Under the pieces are notes generated by a model. That model searched no databases, was not told where the DNA came from, and saw nothing but the letters and a program-made list of their open reading frames with translations. Source: Piper betle (taxonomy: Eukaryota; Streptophyta; Magnoliopsida; Piperales; Piperaceae). Taken from it: a DNA stretch of 64,000 nt. Position 1 is the first letter of the stretch. Every line of letters starts with the position of its first letter. Positions 24,675 to 36,540 of the stretch are shown here, in pieces. Where the stretch lies: positions 1 to 64,000 of the forward strand of contig JAURVB010013583.1 in the NCBI GenBank assembly GCA_033002965.1, read 5' to 3'. Both the position numbers and the translations under genes were made by a program.

Positions 24675-25142
24675 TGTTGAAGTTTGGACATATATCTACA
24701 TGCATTTATAATTATATCATATGTTGTTATTTAAGCTTTAGTCTAAATTCAATTGATCTATTAAAGTTAAGTTTAAAGGGACATTAATATAAGTATAGAT
24801 TTATATGTATAGATACTATTTTTGTAATTTCTCTTTTATAATGTGTTAAATTGAAATTATAAAAAATAAGGATTAATACGGGTTATGGTCCCCAAATTTG
24901 CAAGTAGTTTTTCGTTCTGACTTTCCACCGTTTAGAAACTTTAGTCTTAAAGAATTAGTGCTAAATTTAGAAGATCAAAATTTTAAAGAAGTAAAGAACT
25001 ATTTTTCTTTTATGGATTCAGATAAACTTTCACTATCAAATTTTATTTTCTTGATGATTTAATCTAAAGAAGAAGAATAAGGTTTTATACCGATGGTTTT
25101 ATCATTTGTATAATTTAGTTATAAAGTTTTTATTTTTTAACA
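24675..25142 (+). repeat. Copia 3' LTR
   Basis: 468 bases, start TGTTGAAGTTTGGACAT, end TTTTTTAACA. Colinear with the 5' LTR, with many scattered substitutions and without the extra AT-rich duplication of the 5' copy. The divergence indicates an old insertion. Confidence 0.85.
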
Positions 25143-25798
25143 ATTTGTTGGATCAGTTTTGCAACCGTAACAACCATCTTCCCCACTTCCGTTCGGCCAA
25201 CCACCCTACCACTTCCAATAGACTTTCACTAGCACCATCTACGGACCCCAACCAAGAATTTTTGCTGAAAATCCTTGGCATTGCAAGGAAAGTACCCAGT
25301 AAGTCCTGAGCAGTACAACTGCAGAACGCCATTGACTTCCCACCATGTGTACGGCCAGCGAGCCATCTCTGGTCATTCTGCTGCCTCAATTAGACGTCCA
25401 CCATCCCCATCTTTGGACCCAAGGCAAAATTCTGCCTTAGAAGTCACTGGTCATTGAAAAACTTCCCAATACAGGCTGACTGGAAAAGTGCAGCAGATAG
25501 AAGCAGACATCTTTCCTACCTTCGTCCTACAGATTCAGGCTGCCCATGGCCACACTACTGCCACCGGTTGTCCTCATCGCAGACTACAGTCCCAGGTCAA
25601 GTCATGTATAGACAAATGCCACTGTCACCTGGAAATGGCGATAAGACATGGCCATAAACAACTTTTGCCGAACTTTTCGAGGGCCACCAACACCATTGGG
25701 CACGGCCATCAACCTTCAACCTTGTCTAGCAATTATATGTTATGAACCAACCCGAAGTACTCCGGTTCACTCTTTTATCAATTTAAAAATAATTTAAG
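25143..25798. other. Unassigned, moderately GC-rich stretch
   Basis: Composition is clearly richer in G and C than the neighbouring LTR sequence, and several frames stay open (for example 25275-25457 and 25488-25745). None resembles a protein I recognise and no splice model is supported. Possibly a gene fragment or transposon interior cut off by the copia insertion on its left and the solo LTR on its right. Confidence 0.35.
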
Positions 25799-28751
25799 TG
25801 TAACACCTTGATTTTGGTTCACTTAATAACCGAATTAGAAATGATACGATTGAGTTGAGTCATGTCTAAAGGTTTGGTCGTAAGACTCAATCGATAAAAT
25901 ATATCGAAACAACCTACTTGGCATCACGAGAACGAAAGACATTATTAAATATAAATAAAAATACATCAAATATAAATAATAATAAGAAAGGAAATAACTG
26001 CACTGAGCTCAAATGTATGTCACGTTTATCTATCCTCCTACCAAAGTCGATTTAGGATTAGAAAACCTACATATATAATATAAAAAATGTCAGTAATGAG
26101 TGTTACTAGTCCAAAAAATAATTAAAAACTAGTAAATAGGTATTCTATTACCCATAAAAAGTTTAAAAAACTTCAGAATTGCCTCACATTGGGCCATAAG
26201 AAAACATAAGTAGACAATTGCCAGCGTACATGCACTATTAATATTCATATTCATATAGACAACACTTATGCCCTCACATCCTACATAGTATACTTGCCAC
26301 AGTACTCGAGTGATAAAAGGAATGGTTAAGTTAGTGTTATAAATTTTGAAAATATATTGTGTTACACAATACCCACATCCTGCACATTACCTCAGGGTTT
26401 GAAGGACTATTAGTGTGGTCCATATATTTCGTACACACTCTTAGTCGTAAAAGCCGTAAACCCTCATATTTACACATATAGTCATGAGAGAGGATTTAAT
26501 ACTTAGTTTCTTGATCTTATCTATCAAAAACCATCAAAGGGTCTCAACCTTGAAGTTTTATTAAACATGTTTAGAAAACACACCTAAATGATTTGACATC
26601 GAAGAGATTTGATAAACTACTGCTGATGTCATCTTATGTCTAAAACATGGTAAAACTTGACACGCAGGGAGTCAAACATAGATCAAGCAAATGGATAGTC
26701 ATACAGACCTGTGGTCCAAGATCTAAGTGCATTGATAGATCTATGGGGAGCTCGGATTCTGAAGCCTACAATGAAACCCACTACTAAGTAAAATATTAAC
26801 ATCTTTATATGATTCATGAATTGTGTATGCACACATTATCAATACATCCTAATAAAGAATATATTACTAAATAAACCTACAACTAAACACCAGAGCAAAT
26901 TGAGATATAATAAAAAAAAAGAGATAAATAAATAATAAATACATAACTAAATACACTCATAAATAAATAGATAAATAATAAATGCCTAAAAATAAAAAAA
27001 CTCTAATAAAAAAATAATAATATCATTTATAATATATATACACGAATAAATATATCATATACTCATGTTAGTAACCATATAATTAACTAATTAAATAAAT
27101 ACATAATCATTTGATAAATACATAAATAAATAAAAAATTAGTTAATATTAATTAATCATAAATAATAATAATTTAATAGTTATCCAATATTGAATACATA
27201 ATTAAATACAAAGACATAATAACATACATACAGCCAAAAAGTAGATAAATGAATGAAATTTAGTAAACATTAATAATATTAATATTAATAAGTAAATATA
27301 TCAATAATAATAATAATAATAAACAATTACATAAGCATTCATCATATACGACAACATATAAATAAATAAAATCAATAATAATGAATAAATAAATAAATAA
27401 AAGCACTCATAACATCCAAATAAGTTAAATAATGTGAATATGCAAGTAAACTAATGTAGTTTTTGAATTACCAAAAACCCTCAAAAAATGGCTGAAAATG
27501 AGCTGAACCTAATCGAATCGACTCAAGCTAGACAAGTTGACCAAGTCTAATTTAGTCAACTCAGCTGAGTCAAGGGGATACGAAAGTGGGATGACAAATG
27601 TGAACACAGGAGGGCAGTGCCCATCACCAAAAAATGCCGATGGCGGAGTGGCTAAGCTCGCCGCCGGTCAAGATAAATGGCCCATGTGACAAGGAATATG
27701 ATGGTGGTGGCGATCAGCGGATCCGGCCTATGGCTGGCCGGAAAATAGTCGAAAAGAAGGCGGAATTGCCATGGGTGGGGTGGCGATTGCGACCATGGCG
27801 GTGGTCATGGGTGGTCTCAAAATAGAGACCTCGACAAGATGAAGTAGTGAAGGTGGTAAGATCGGTTGAAGGTGGCTCGCCGGTGCCAAAAATGGCTTGA
27901 ATGGTGGCGGCAGTAGCAGAAATCAGCTGTAAAGACTTTGTCGCCGGCGGCGACTGTGGTGACGCCGGTGGTCGTAAGAGGTGCAGATTGAATACCAGTC
28001 GCGAAGCAGCCATGGGGTGTCGGTTCGATGGCTTGGGGAGGCATGTAGACTCGCCGAGGGCCAGCCGAAGTGGCTGCTGCACTAAGGGTGAATAACTCCA
28101 AAAATAGGAGAAAAACCTCTGAGAATCGATTGGTGAAGCTAGGGTTGAGTGGACTACTCAGATGTTGCCATGTGGACGTCTGACAACTGGTGGTCTAGTG
28201 GGCCCACCCATGGCTATATATAATATGTATATGGACGAAAAGCACAGATCGAGACTGTCTAAAGTTAGAATTGAGTCGAGTTCTAAAAGTAACTCTATAG
28301 GTGAGAATCGAGGAAAAAAGACTAAATGGGCTTTAAACCCTGAACTCAATTGGGTGAAAATCTGCCACTCAAAGCAAGCTAGGTTCATATGGGCAATCTG
28401 GTAGCCCAAAATCCCTATGATGCATGCAAATGAGATACCTTGAAAATCCCAAACATATACTAAATGCTGCAATGACCTAAATCTAGGCCTAAAATCCTGG
28501 CTAACCAATATAAAAATCATTTGTACACCTCGTGTAGACACTAATAACTCATGTTCTGCTGTAGCTTAATTGAATCTATCATCTGCATGTCGGGTATACT
28601 CAGCTACCATGACATGCTCATACAGCCATCTGGGCCACATACTGAGGTCTAAAAATTTGTCAAGCTTGAGCTTGCTCGAACTAACTCGACACTGGCCTGA
28701 ACCGGGCAAACTACAAGCACGTAAAACCCTAACCCGAAGCTGGGTATTACA
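25799..28751 (-). mobile_element. Solo gypsy-type LTR with perfect TSD
   Basis: 2953 bases beginning TGTAACACC and ending GGTATTACA on the plus strand (sense is minus), flanked by identical five-base repeats TTAAG at 25794-25798 and 28752-28756. No internal domain is attached, so it arose by recombination between two LTRs. The AT-rich block of TAAATAAATAAA-like repeats (26890-27420) and the GC-rich island (27620-28080) mirror the LTR at 4032-7047. Reading frames in the GC-rich island are composition effects. Confidence 0.9.
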
Positions 28752-28762
28752 TTAAGGCAATT

Positions 28763-30010
28763 TGGAAAACCTTGAAAAAATAATTAGGTTATTTTATTTA
28801 GGGTTTCGTAAATCTTACAACCAACCATAAATAATATTTAATTAAATTAATACTTAAGAATCAATATCATAAATTATCAATTATAACCTTTGGAGTATCA
28901 GTATAATGATATTAATGGATAATTTTAAATAAGTTTTATTTATTAAATTTTTGGGATCTTGAGTTGTGAGTGCAATTTGTCACTCATTCACTTAACTCAA
29001 TAGTCAATTTTTTTACTTTTCGTTATCACACAAAAATAGTTGGTGTTTAATATATTTATGTCTGATCACGTTCTTTTCTATAAAATTTAATATAGTGACT
29101 TCTTGACTTCTTAAATTCTACACATATTCTTCTATATAATGGAGAATTCTGTTGATGTTAATTAAAACATAATTTTAATAGTTTGTGAGCATATTTGTCT
29201 TATAAAGGAAGAGCTTTAGAGAAGTTTCATTTATATTAAGATTGTGTCGTAGTTGCGGGTGCCTCATAACAATTCCAAGTCCGTATAATTACTCGAAATG
29301 TTATATATTCCTATTTGAGAGTCATGGTTGGCCTGAGCCCACATTCGACCACCATGCACTAAGTGCAATCGGGGGCTCAGTTCGACACGGCCCAGCACCC
29401 TTAAAATTCTTGAAAGATTAAATACCTGCCCCCACGCTGAAAGGTGTGACAGGGCACAGTGGCGCAAGTATGACTCAATATGCACTTGTGATACCGAGAG
29501 GGTGAGTCAATGACAAATATTTGTAACTAAAGGTTGTGGGCTACGTAACGTGTGTGCGTATACATTAGATTGTAGCTGGATGGGCGGCCACCTTCCCAGC
29601 ATAGTAAGAGCTCTGCATAGGCTCATAATCACTAAAAGATCTAATTAATGATGTTATGAAATATAATAACTTGTTTCTTGTAATTATATAACTTAGTGTT
29701 TTTATCACTAATGCAGAATTACATCCGTAAGCGTGAGCATGGAAGAATGGGTAGAGTCTGGACAGTTGCAGGACTCTGTTATTGGACTTTTGATTTTTCA
29801 TATTTGTTATTATACTTTTAGATTGTTTGCATGGTAATGGGATTTTAATTCGGTTCATGGGGCTTAGATTATTCCGAGCATTTGTTATATTATATTTTAT
29901 GTCATGGGTTTATTTAAAAATCTCAAAAATTAATAGAAAATTAATTTACGAGACACTTAGTTTTATATAGTAATACTTGGCTCATGGCTAGTAACAGGAG
30001 GGTCGTTATA
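28763..30010 (+). repeat. 5' LTR of the non-coding element
   Basis: About 1248 bases from TGGAAAACC to GGGTCGTTATA (terminal ACA changed to ATA). Matches the 3' copy through TTTAGGGTTT(C/T)GTAAATC, GGAGAATTCTGTTGATGTTA and GGACTTTTGATTTTTC blocks. The minus-strand frames at 29264-29485 and 29565-29858 have weak counterparts in the other LTR but no recognised product. Confidence 0.8.
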
Positions 30011-30012
30011 GG

Positions 30013-30024
30013 TGGTATTAGAGC
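30013..30024 (+). promoter_or_regulatory. Primer-binding site of the non-coding element
   Basis: TGGTATTAGAGC, one change from the initiator methionine tRNA complement TGGTATCAGAGC, two bases after the 5' LTR. Confidence 0.75.
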
Positions 30025-30359
30025 TGTGTGTCCCATGAAACCATGCAAATCAATCCTTACCTTATTGAAAGTATAAAAGTCCATTGTCCCAAGGGTAAAA
30101 ATTTCTTTTATATAAGCATTCATCATTCTTTTATAGAATTTGTTTTCATTGTTTTAGATGGTAAGTAATTATGGGTGTGCCACTTATATGTCATGTTAGG
30201 TGCACGTGTAACGACCCGACCCAAAGTGCAACGTAATGGGCCTAAGTCATTTCTTTAAAAGGGTTAACCCAAGTTAAAGATCTATAGTCCATTCTCACTT
30301 ATAAACAAGATCTTCTCCTAGTAGGTATTAGATGTGGGACTAAGTTGAGGGATCTCACA

Positions 30360-30372
30360 ATCCAACCACCTT
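30360..30372 (-). promoter_or_regulatory. TRIM polypurine tract
   Basis: The minus strand reads AAGGTGGTTGGAT directly before the 3' LTR, preceded by GGGGACAAAATTTCTT, the usual pre-tract context of plant Ty3/gypsy-type elements. Confidence 0.7.
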
Positions 30373-30501
30373 AAGAAATTTTGTCCCCGAAATGCCTATA
30401 CTTGGCCCGTTGCTAGCCCTAGCCCACGACCTTTCTGGCCTGTGACCAGCAGCCTAGCCAACGTCCCTAGTCCATCCCACCATCTAACACGTAACTAGGT
30501 T

Positions 30502-30513
30502 GCTCTGATACCA
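30502..30513 (-). promoter_or_regulatory. TRIM primer-binding site
   Basis: The minus strand reads TGGTATCAGAGC, the exact complement of the initiator methionine tRNA end, two bases after the TRIM 5' LTR (30516-30668). Confidence 0.85.
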
Positions 30514-31049
30514 CCTGTAATGACCCAGCCCAAAGTGCAACTTAATGGGCCTAAGTCATTTCGTTAAAAATGGTTAACCAAGTTAAAGATCTATAGTCCA
30601 TTCTCACTTATAAACAAGATCTTCTCCCAGCAAGTATTAGATGTGGGATTAAGTTGAAGGATCTCACAGCATGTGACACTTAAACCAATGAGCGTATATA
30701 GGGACGCTTTTACAATCATAGGTTTTATCTAGGTAGTATGGGTGGTATGGGACACCTGTGCGATATGGATGATAGTGTCATGGGATAGTATGCACCACTT
30801 TAGCTATGCATATGAGTGGTAATGCTTAAATCAAGAAAAAAAATTGTAAATCATGATTTTTTTTAAATGAATTTTTTTAAGAAAATGTGAAGATATTTAA
30901 ATAACTTTTATAGAGCTAGATACAAATATATTAATGCATAAGGGAAGAAATTACTAAGCTAGGATAAGAAAGAAGTTAGATGAATGAGTAAGTTTCTCCT
31001 TATAACCCTATTATATTTTCGATGACGAAAATTCCTAAGCTTGGGAGAT

Positions 31050-32230
31050 TGTAAAACCCCCAAAAGGGAATTAGATAATTTTATTTAGGGTTTTGTAAAT
31101 CTTACAACCAACCATAAGAATCAATATCATAAATTATCAATTATAACATTTAGAGTATCGATATAATGATATTTATGGATAATTTTTAAAACGTTTTATT
31201 TAATAAATTTTTGGGATAGGGAGCCATGAGTACAATTTGACACTCATTCGCTTAACTTAATAGTTAGTTTTTTTTTTGACTTTTCGTTATCACAAAAAAA
31301 TAGTTGGTGTTTTCTATAAAATTTAATGTAATGACTTCTTCATTCCACACATATACTTCTATATAAAGGAGAATTCTGTTGATGTTAAATAAAACATCAT
31401 CTTGTAGTTTGTGAGCATATTTGGCTTATAAAGGAAAAACTTTAGAGAAGTTTCACTTATATAAGGTTCGTGTTTCGTAGTTGAGGGTGCCTCATAACAA
31501 TTCCAGGTTCATATATTACTCGAAATGTTATATATTCATATTTGGGAGTCTTGGTCAGCCTGAGCCCACACTCAACCACCATGTGCTAAGCGCAACTGGG
31601 GACTCGGTCCAACACGGGGCAGCACCCTTAAAATTCTTCAGAGATTAAATACCTCTCCCTATGCCAAAAGGGATGACATAGCACAGTGGCACAAGACGAC
31701 TCAATATATACTTGTGATGCCAAGAGGGTGAGTCAATGGCAAATATCAGTAACTACAGGGCTTGGGCCACATAGTGTGTGTACGCATACATAGGATTGTA
31801 GCTGGATGACCAGAGACCTTCCCAGCATAGTAAGAGCTTGGCATAGGCTCATAATCACTAAAAGACATAATTAATGATGTTGAGGAATATATTAACTTGT
31901 TTCTTGTAATTATATGACTTAATATTTTTATCATTAAAGCGGAATTGCCTCTATAGGTGTGAACATGGAAGAATGGACGGGATAGCTGGAGGACTATGTT
32001 ATTGGACTTTTGATTTTTCTTATTTGTTATTGTACTTTTACATTGTTTGCATGGCAGTGAGATTTTGGTTCGGTTTATAGGGTTTAGATTATTCCGAACA
32101 TTTGTTATATTATATTTCATGTCATGGGTTGATTTAAAAATGTTGACAATTATTGAGAAATTAATTTATAAGACACTTAGTTTTATATAGTAACATTTAG
32201 CTCGTGGCTTGGAATGGGCGGGTCATTACA
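31050..32230 (+). repeat. 3' LTR of the non-coding element
   Basis: 1181 bases from TGTAAAACCCCC to GGGTCATTACA. The purine-rich TTGGGAGAT just upstream (31041-31049) acts as polypurine tract, itself preceded by GATGACGAAAATTCC. The same LTR family, inverted, forms the solo LTR at 39805-40941. Confidence 0.85.
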
Positions 32231-33130
32231 CATTGATGGGGTAATTTTGAAGATTTGAGGACAAAAAAAGGGCAAACTTGGGTATCAGAGTGGAAGTTAT
32301 CAAAAGTGAATCAATTTAAAACGGCAAAAATTCACTATTTTATGTAAATTGTAAAAATTAATGGAAAAAGTGAATTTATGGTTATCAAGCCACCATGGAC
32401 TAGTTTAGGGATTTGAGTTTAACCCTAAGGAACCACATAAAAAATTCTTGTATGTTTTCTCACGCACGCCAAGGACACCTTAAGTCCCACTGAACCCTTT
32501 AATGCAACTCGACATAAAGTAAATCATGAATGCCAAGCGATTTCCGGCCCGAGTAATACTTCATTTGGATCATTTTCAAAGTATGAGACCAGTTTGATTT
32601 TCTTACCCCGATGCATGTTTATAGAGTCACCTTTTGGCTTCGCATTAGTTACAACTTGTGTCCGTGTCGACAAGGGCTTTTTAACAAGGTATATAATGCA
32701 TAGGTATAGTGCCACGTGTCACTGATTGTAGGCATTTAGAGCTCACAGCTTGATCATCAACTTCCTCCATCTTCCTCCCCATGTGCAGCCGATTTTGGGC
32801 TGCTGTATAAATACCTTCTGACTACCTATGGTTGCTAGACCGCCACGTCATGTAACCAACACAACCGACTATCGGCTCTATCACTGCCTCCCCCTTGTGG
32901 TCACCAGAAAGCCCTCATCTTTCATGCCGAAAACTATTAGAAGTCATGACCGATCACCTTTTTGGTTGTCCACCACCAATTCAACCTGCCTCAACCCTCG
33001 CTACCAGCACCAGCCAACTCATCTCACTGTTGGGACTTTAAGCACTTAAAACCCTAGACTCTATGTTGGTTGTTTTCACAAGGTAAACCAATAAAGTATA
33101 AAAGATAGAGGAAACACCAATTTTAACTTG
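32231..33130. other. Unassigned stretch
   Basis: Mixed composition. A TATAAATA motif occurs at about 32808. Short open frames (32524-32715 minus, 32828-33049 plus) are not recognised. Nothing indicates a functional gene. Confidence 0.35.
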
Positions 33131-33314
33131 GAACCTTCAAAATAAGAAAGAAATCACAAGCTATCAACTATAACAAATAATAGGTACACACATCTTCATC
33201 AAGAGGACACAACAAACTCTTCGAACCTTCAAAATAAGAAAGAAATCACAAACCATCAACTATAACAAATAATGGGTACCACATCTTCATTAAGAGGACA
33301 CAACAAACTCTTCG
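33131..33314. repeat. 92-bp tandem duplication
   Basis: Copies at 33131-33222 and 33223-33314, both starting GAACCTTCAAAATAAGAAAG and containing AAGAGGACACAACAAACTC. They differ by only a few bases, so the duplication is recent. Confidence 0.9.
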
Positions 33315-33473
33315 TCAAAAAATGGTGGCATACAAGGAATAAAAAACCTTCTTAACCTTCTTTTTTTACGTCGGAAAAACCTGGAATATCGTTCTTCATT
33401 ATCTGGCAATGTTCTTCATTAGATAGAATCAACAATCTCCAACTGGGAAACACATTCAATCAGAAACAACTGC

Positions 33474-34587
33474 AATCTCCAACTAGATAACATACTATAA
33501 TTGGGAAAACATGTACCTTGTGTGGAAAGGCTTCCTCCTCTAAGAATGAGAAGGATAGCCTCATTGTAAAACCTCACAATAAAACTTAATATCACACTCA
33601 ATTGGTTATACTCTCCACTTCCATTGTTTAAATTTATATACAACTACATACTTATTGATAATGGATACAAAATATTATATGCGAGATATGACCAACCTCT
33701 TGAATATGAAAAGCCAACACCAAATACTCACCAATGAATCTCTTCTTCGTCTTAACACAATTTTTCTCAAATTCTTCATAGCTCTTAGAATAACTTCATG
33801 TCTTTGTGGCTTCCTATGTAGTTATACACTTTGTCACATTCATCGTATGATGAGGGTCTCCAACAATTTCCCCCTCCTGAATCATATGGAACACAAGGGC
33901 TGGTTTTAGCATCCTTCACATGGTTAAGAGATACAACCTTTACAATCTCCCATTTTCGACCCATGTGGAAACTCCTTAAAAATTATTCCACTCTGAACCA
34001 CTTGTTGAACATTCGTCTAACTTGATGCATCATTGTCGACCGTTTGCCTACTGCCATCACATGACGAAAATATCTCAACACATCTCCCCTCCCGGCTCAA
34101 GGGAAATGCTTGACATCCCCTGATTGAAACCTCGATGAAACACCAACAACCTTGAACAAACTGAGCTCTTCAATCTTGAACAACCTTGAACAAACAAAAG
34201 CTCTCAATCTCCAGAAGACATATTAATTGGGTAAACTCATACCTTGTCAGGAGAAGCTCTCCCTCCTCAAAGAGAGAGGGAGACCCTCACTGCAAAACCT
34301 TATAGTGAAACTCAATATCATAGTCATTGGTTGTACTCTCTACTTCAATTGTTGATATTCATATACAACTACATACTTATAGATAATGGATAAAGATTAT
34401 ACACAAGATTCAATCAACCACTTAGATACGAAGAGCCAACACCAAATATTCACCCATGAATCTCTTCTTAGTCTTAACATATTTCTTTTTGAAATCTTCG
34501 TACTTCTTAAAATAACTTCATGTGTTTATGGCTTTCTATGTAGTTATACGCTTTGACACATTCATCATATATTGAGAGACTCCAACA
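33474..34587 (-). mobile_element. Paired direct repeats, possible small copia-type LTR element
   Basis: Copies of about 390 bases at 33474-33865 and 34205-34587 flank about 340 non-coding bases. On the minus strand both copies start near TGTTGGAG, a start common in Ty1/copia LTRs. Shared blocks include ATACAACTACATACTTAT and GAATCTCTTCTT(A/C)GTCTTAACA. Neither primer-binding site nor TSD was identified, so a tandem duplication of other origin remains possible. Small frames in both copies overlap the repeats. Confidence 0.5.
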
Positions 34588-35209
34588 CTCACCATCCTAT
34601 ATTAATCAAACAAAGCCACACCGTGACCATTGCAAGAGTCGCCATCACCAACACCAGAAATTTTTGGCGATAATCCATCTATTTGTTGCTTTTCTAGACA
34701 TTTTTTGGCCAATCACTGCCATGTTGCTTTCGGCAATCACCCTGATCATAACCGCCTTGAGGTGCTATATTGATCCATGCTAGCGTTGCCGCTTGGAGGC
34801 CACCACTTACTGGCAGCGGTGACCTACTCATTTCCTGGTTAAACCTCATTGTCTCGACACATGTTTGGTAATTTTACAGCTCTTTGTTGGCGATTAGCCA
34901 TTTATGATGTAATAACCCCTAGTCGATAAAATTGCTGTAAAATTACAAGTTTGGTTTCATGTTCTGAAATTCTAGATTAGGCGCACCACGTGATTTGCTT
35001 CATGCAACGTCCTCAATTTTACAAACATGACAACAATCTAAAATCAACACCATTGCTTACATGCACGTGTATTTGTTTAACATGACATTCAAAATAATAA
35101 AATTATGAAATTATAGGTTCGGTCAAATTTTTTATTTAATTATTTATTTAATTTATTAAATTAAATATATTTACCAAGCAGGTTAGGCCGAATATATAAT
35201 TAAGTTAGA
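34588..35209. other. Unassigned stretch
   Basis: Ordinary mixed sequence with an AT-rich portion at 35090-35200. I found no recognised protein, terminal repeat or RNA gene here. Confidence 0.35.
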
Positions 35210-35467
35210 GTGTTGTTCAGGTTAATATTGAATATTAAGTGTGGAATAAAATCATTAATCATGAAAGAGACTAACTATTATGATAACTCATTTTGTTGCT
35301 ATCTTACTAACATTATTATTATATACTTGGGCACATAAGACTCTCATGGTTCATAACACAAGATCGGCCTCAACTCGGTCTGTGTGTTCTAAAATTGACT
35401 CGACTGAAAGTAACAGTTGAACCAACGGGTCTCAGACTAAAAAATTGACTCGAGTTTGGAGTTTACA
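35210..35467 (-). mobile_element. Gypsy LTR head fragment, antisense
   Basis: Parallels 38340-38600: ATACTTGGGCACA(C/T)A(A/T)GACTCTCATGGTT, CACAAGA(C/T)CG and the ending GTTTACA. The left side is truncated. It abuts a sense-oriented LTR tail at 35468, so it probably inserted in the 5' LTR of the gypsy element and then lost its left part together with the rest of that LTR. Confidence 0.65.
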
Positions 35468-35739
35468 GACTATCATTGTCGTTTTCAAAATAAATATTTC
35501 TTTTGAACTTTTCGTTTGTCTGGTTTGTTTGTGTGCTTGTTTGTACATCATGGAATGCATGAGGGGCAACATTAGAACCCAAGCATCCCATCCATGCTTT
35601 GCACGCTGCATCACCATCTTGAGACACCGAGGGTAGATCCGGATCTGCTTAACCGAACTTGGTAGATTAGCAAACGGTTTGGTGCCGTTAACATTTCTAG
35701 GTTGGTTAACGGGTGAACTAAAATGGGGTGCGATAGACA

Positions 35740-35751
35740 TGGTATCATAGC
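35740..35751 (+). promoter_or_regulatory. Primer-binding site of the composite gypsy element
   Basis: TGGTATCATAGC directly after the LTR tail, one change from the initiator methionine tRNA complement. It is followed by TTGGTTGATTAAGATGG, also found after the primer-binding site at 58 kb. Confidence 0.75.
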
Positions 35752-35924
35752 TAACTCTTGGTTGATTAAGATGGTAGATGCATTATAGGTTACATGTGTG
35801 TGAAAGCTGCTCCGAGCTATACCAATAGGTATTTTTTTGTCTTAATATTTTTGGTTTGTAAATTTTCTTACCAAACAGTCGTTTGCCAGGGTGATCATAT
35901 TAGAGTAGGGGGTACCAGCAGGAT

Positions 35925-36177
35925 GGTGAACTAGACTCATAGGACGCAAATCAGGGCCCTATCCCCTCCATTTCCTAGAAACAAGAGTCCCAACCATGGT
36001 CACAGTGACACAACCTCTAGTTAACATAGGACCACAGTGCCACTAGAAGAGTCTAGTGTGATAGTTTCAGTTAGTCAACGGAGTGAGTGCCGTCACCAAG
36101 ACAGTCTCCATGACAATCACCATAGAAGAAGTAGTCGACAAGAGAGGAATGAGAAAAAGCTAGCAGTGGGATTAAGA
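35925..36177 (+). pseudogene. Gypsy gag, N-terminal part
   Basis: Begins around the ATG at 35922 and aligns with the gag start on the minus strand at 58189: HSDTTSS, then a His/Arg/Ser-rich stretch ending in SRQERN. An in-frame stop follows within a few codons of the ATG. The frame is interrupted at 36178 by a solo LTR and resumes at 38601. Confidence 0.7.
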
Positions 36178-36499
36178 TGTAACACCCCAAATCTAGTTTA
36201 TGCTTAGGAACCGAACTGGAATGTTACTAGTCCCGGTTAGGTCAACTAACCTAAACCCAACTCCTACATATCTACTCTCGGTGTCTCAAGATGGAAGATG
36301 TCAATCGCTATCCATGGATGAATGCACAAAAAATAAACCTAACATGCTACTACATGGATGACATGTCAACCAATTCACATACCAAATAATTATGATGAAA
36401 ATTGATAAGATTCATAAAATAAGACGGACTAAGTCTCCTCTAAAAGTGCAATTAAGGGCCACCCTGTCAAATCAAAATGTGTAGGTATATATGTATGTA

Positions 36500-36540
<41 letters not shown>

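Larger units (their letters stand above)
19964..25142 (+). mobile_element. Degenerate Ty1/copia retrotransposon
   Basis: LTRs at 19964-20490 and 24675-25142 share most of their sequence, begin TGTTG and end AACA. The primer-binding site follows the first LTR and a polypurine tract precedes the second. Flanking five-base repeats ATGTG (19959-19963) and ATTTG (25143-25147) look like a TSD with one change. The interior has, in order, gag with a CCHC knuckle, protease, integrase and reverse transcriptase pieces, then a gypsy LTR fragment and no intact RNase H end. Many stops and frameshifts; long dead. Confidence 0.88.
30207..30668 (-). mobile_element. Complete TRIM (miniature LTR retrotransposon), 462 bp
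   Basis: Two 153-base LTRs (30207-30359 and 30516-30668) flank a 156-base interior. Each LTR starts TGTAA(C/T)GACC and ends CTCACA on the plus strand. On the minus strand a 12-base primer-binding site follows the first LTR and a polypurine tract precedes the second. Flanking five-base repeats GCACG and GCATG differ by one base. No coding is present. It is nested in the interior of the 28763-32230 element. A broken relative is at 3655-4021. Confidence 0.88.
28763..32230 (+). mobile_element. Non-coding LTR retrotransposon (LARD-like) hosting a TRIM
   Basis: Two direct LTRs flank about 1.04 kb of interior without coding capacity. Once the 462-bp nested TRIM and a five-base duplication are subtracted, the interior is only about 570 bases. 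A primer-binding site and polypurine tract are in the right places. With LTRs longer than the interior and no gag or pol, it must have moved with proteins from another element. A clean TSD was not found at the outer ends. Confidence 0.8.

Noticed and set aside
34907..35060. TGTAATAACCCC as a possible further LTR start
   Set aside because: No second copy and no shared blocks with the LTR families in the window; three or four matching bases are not enough.
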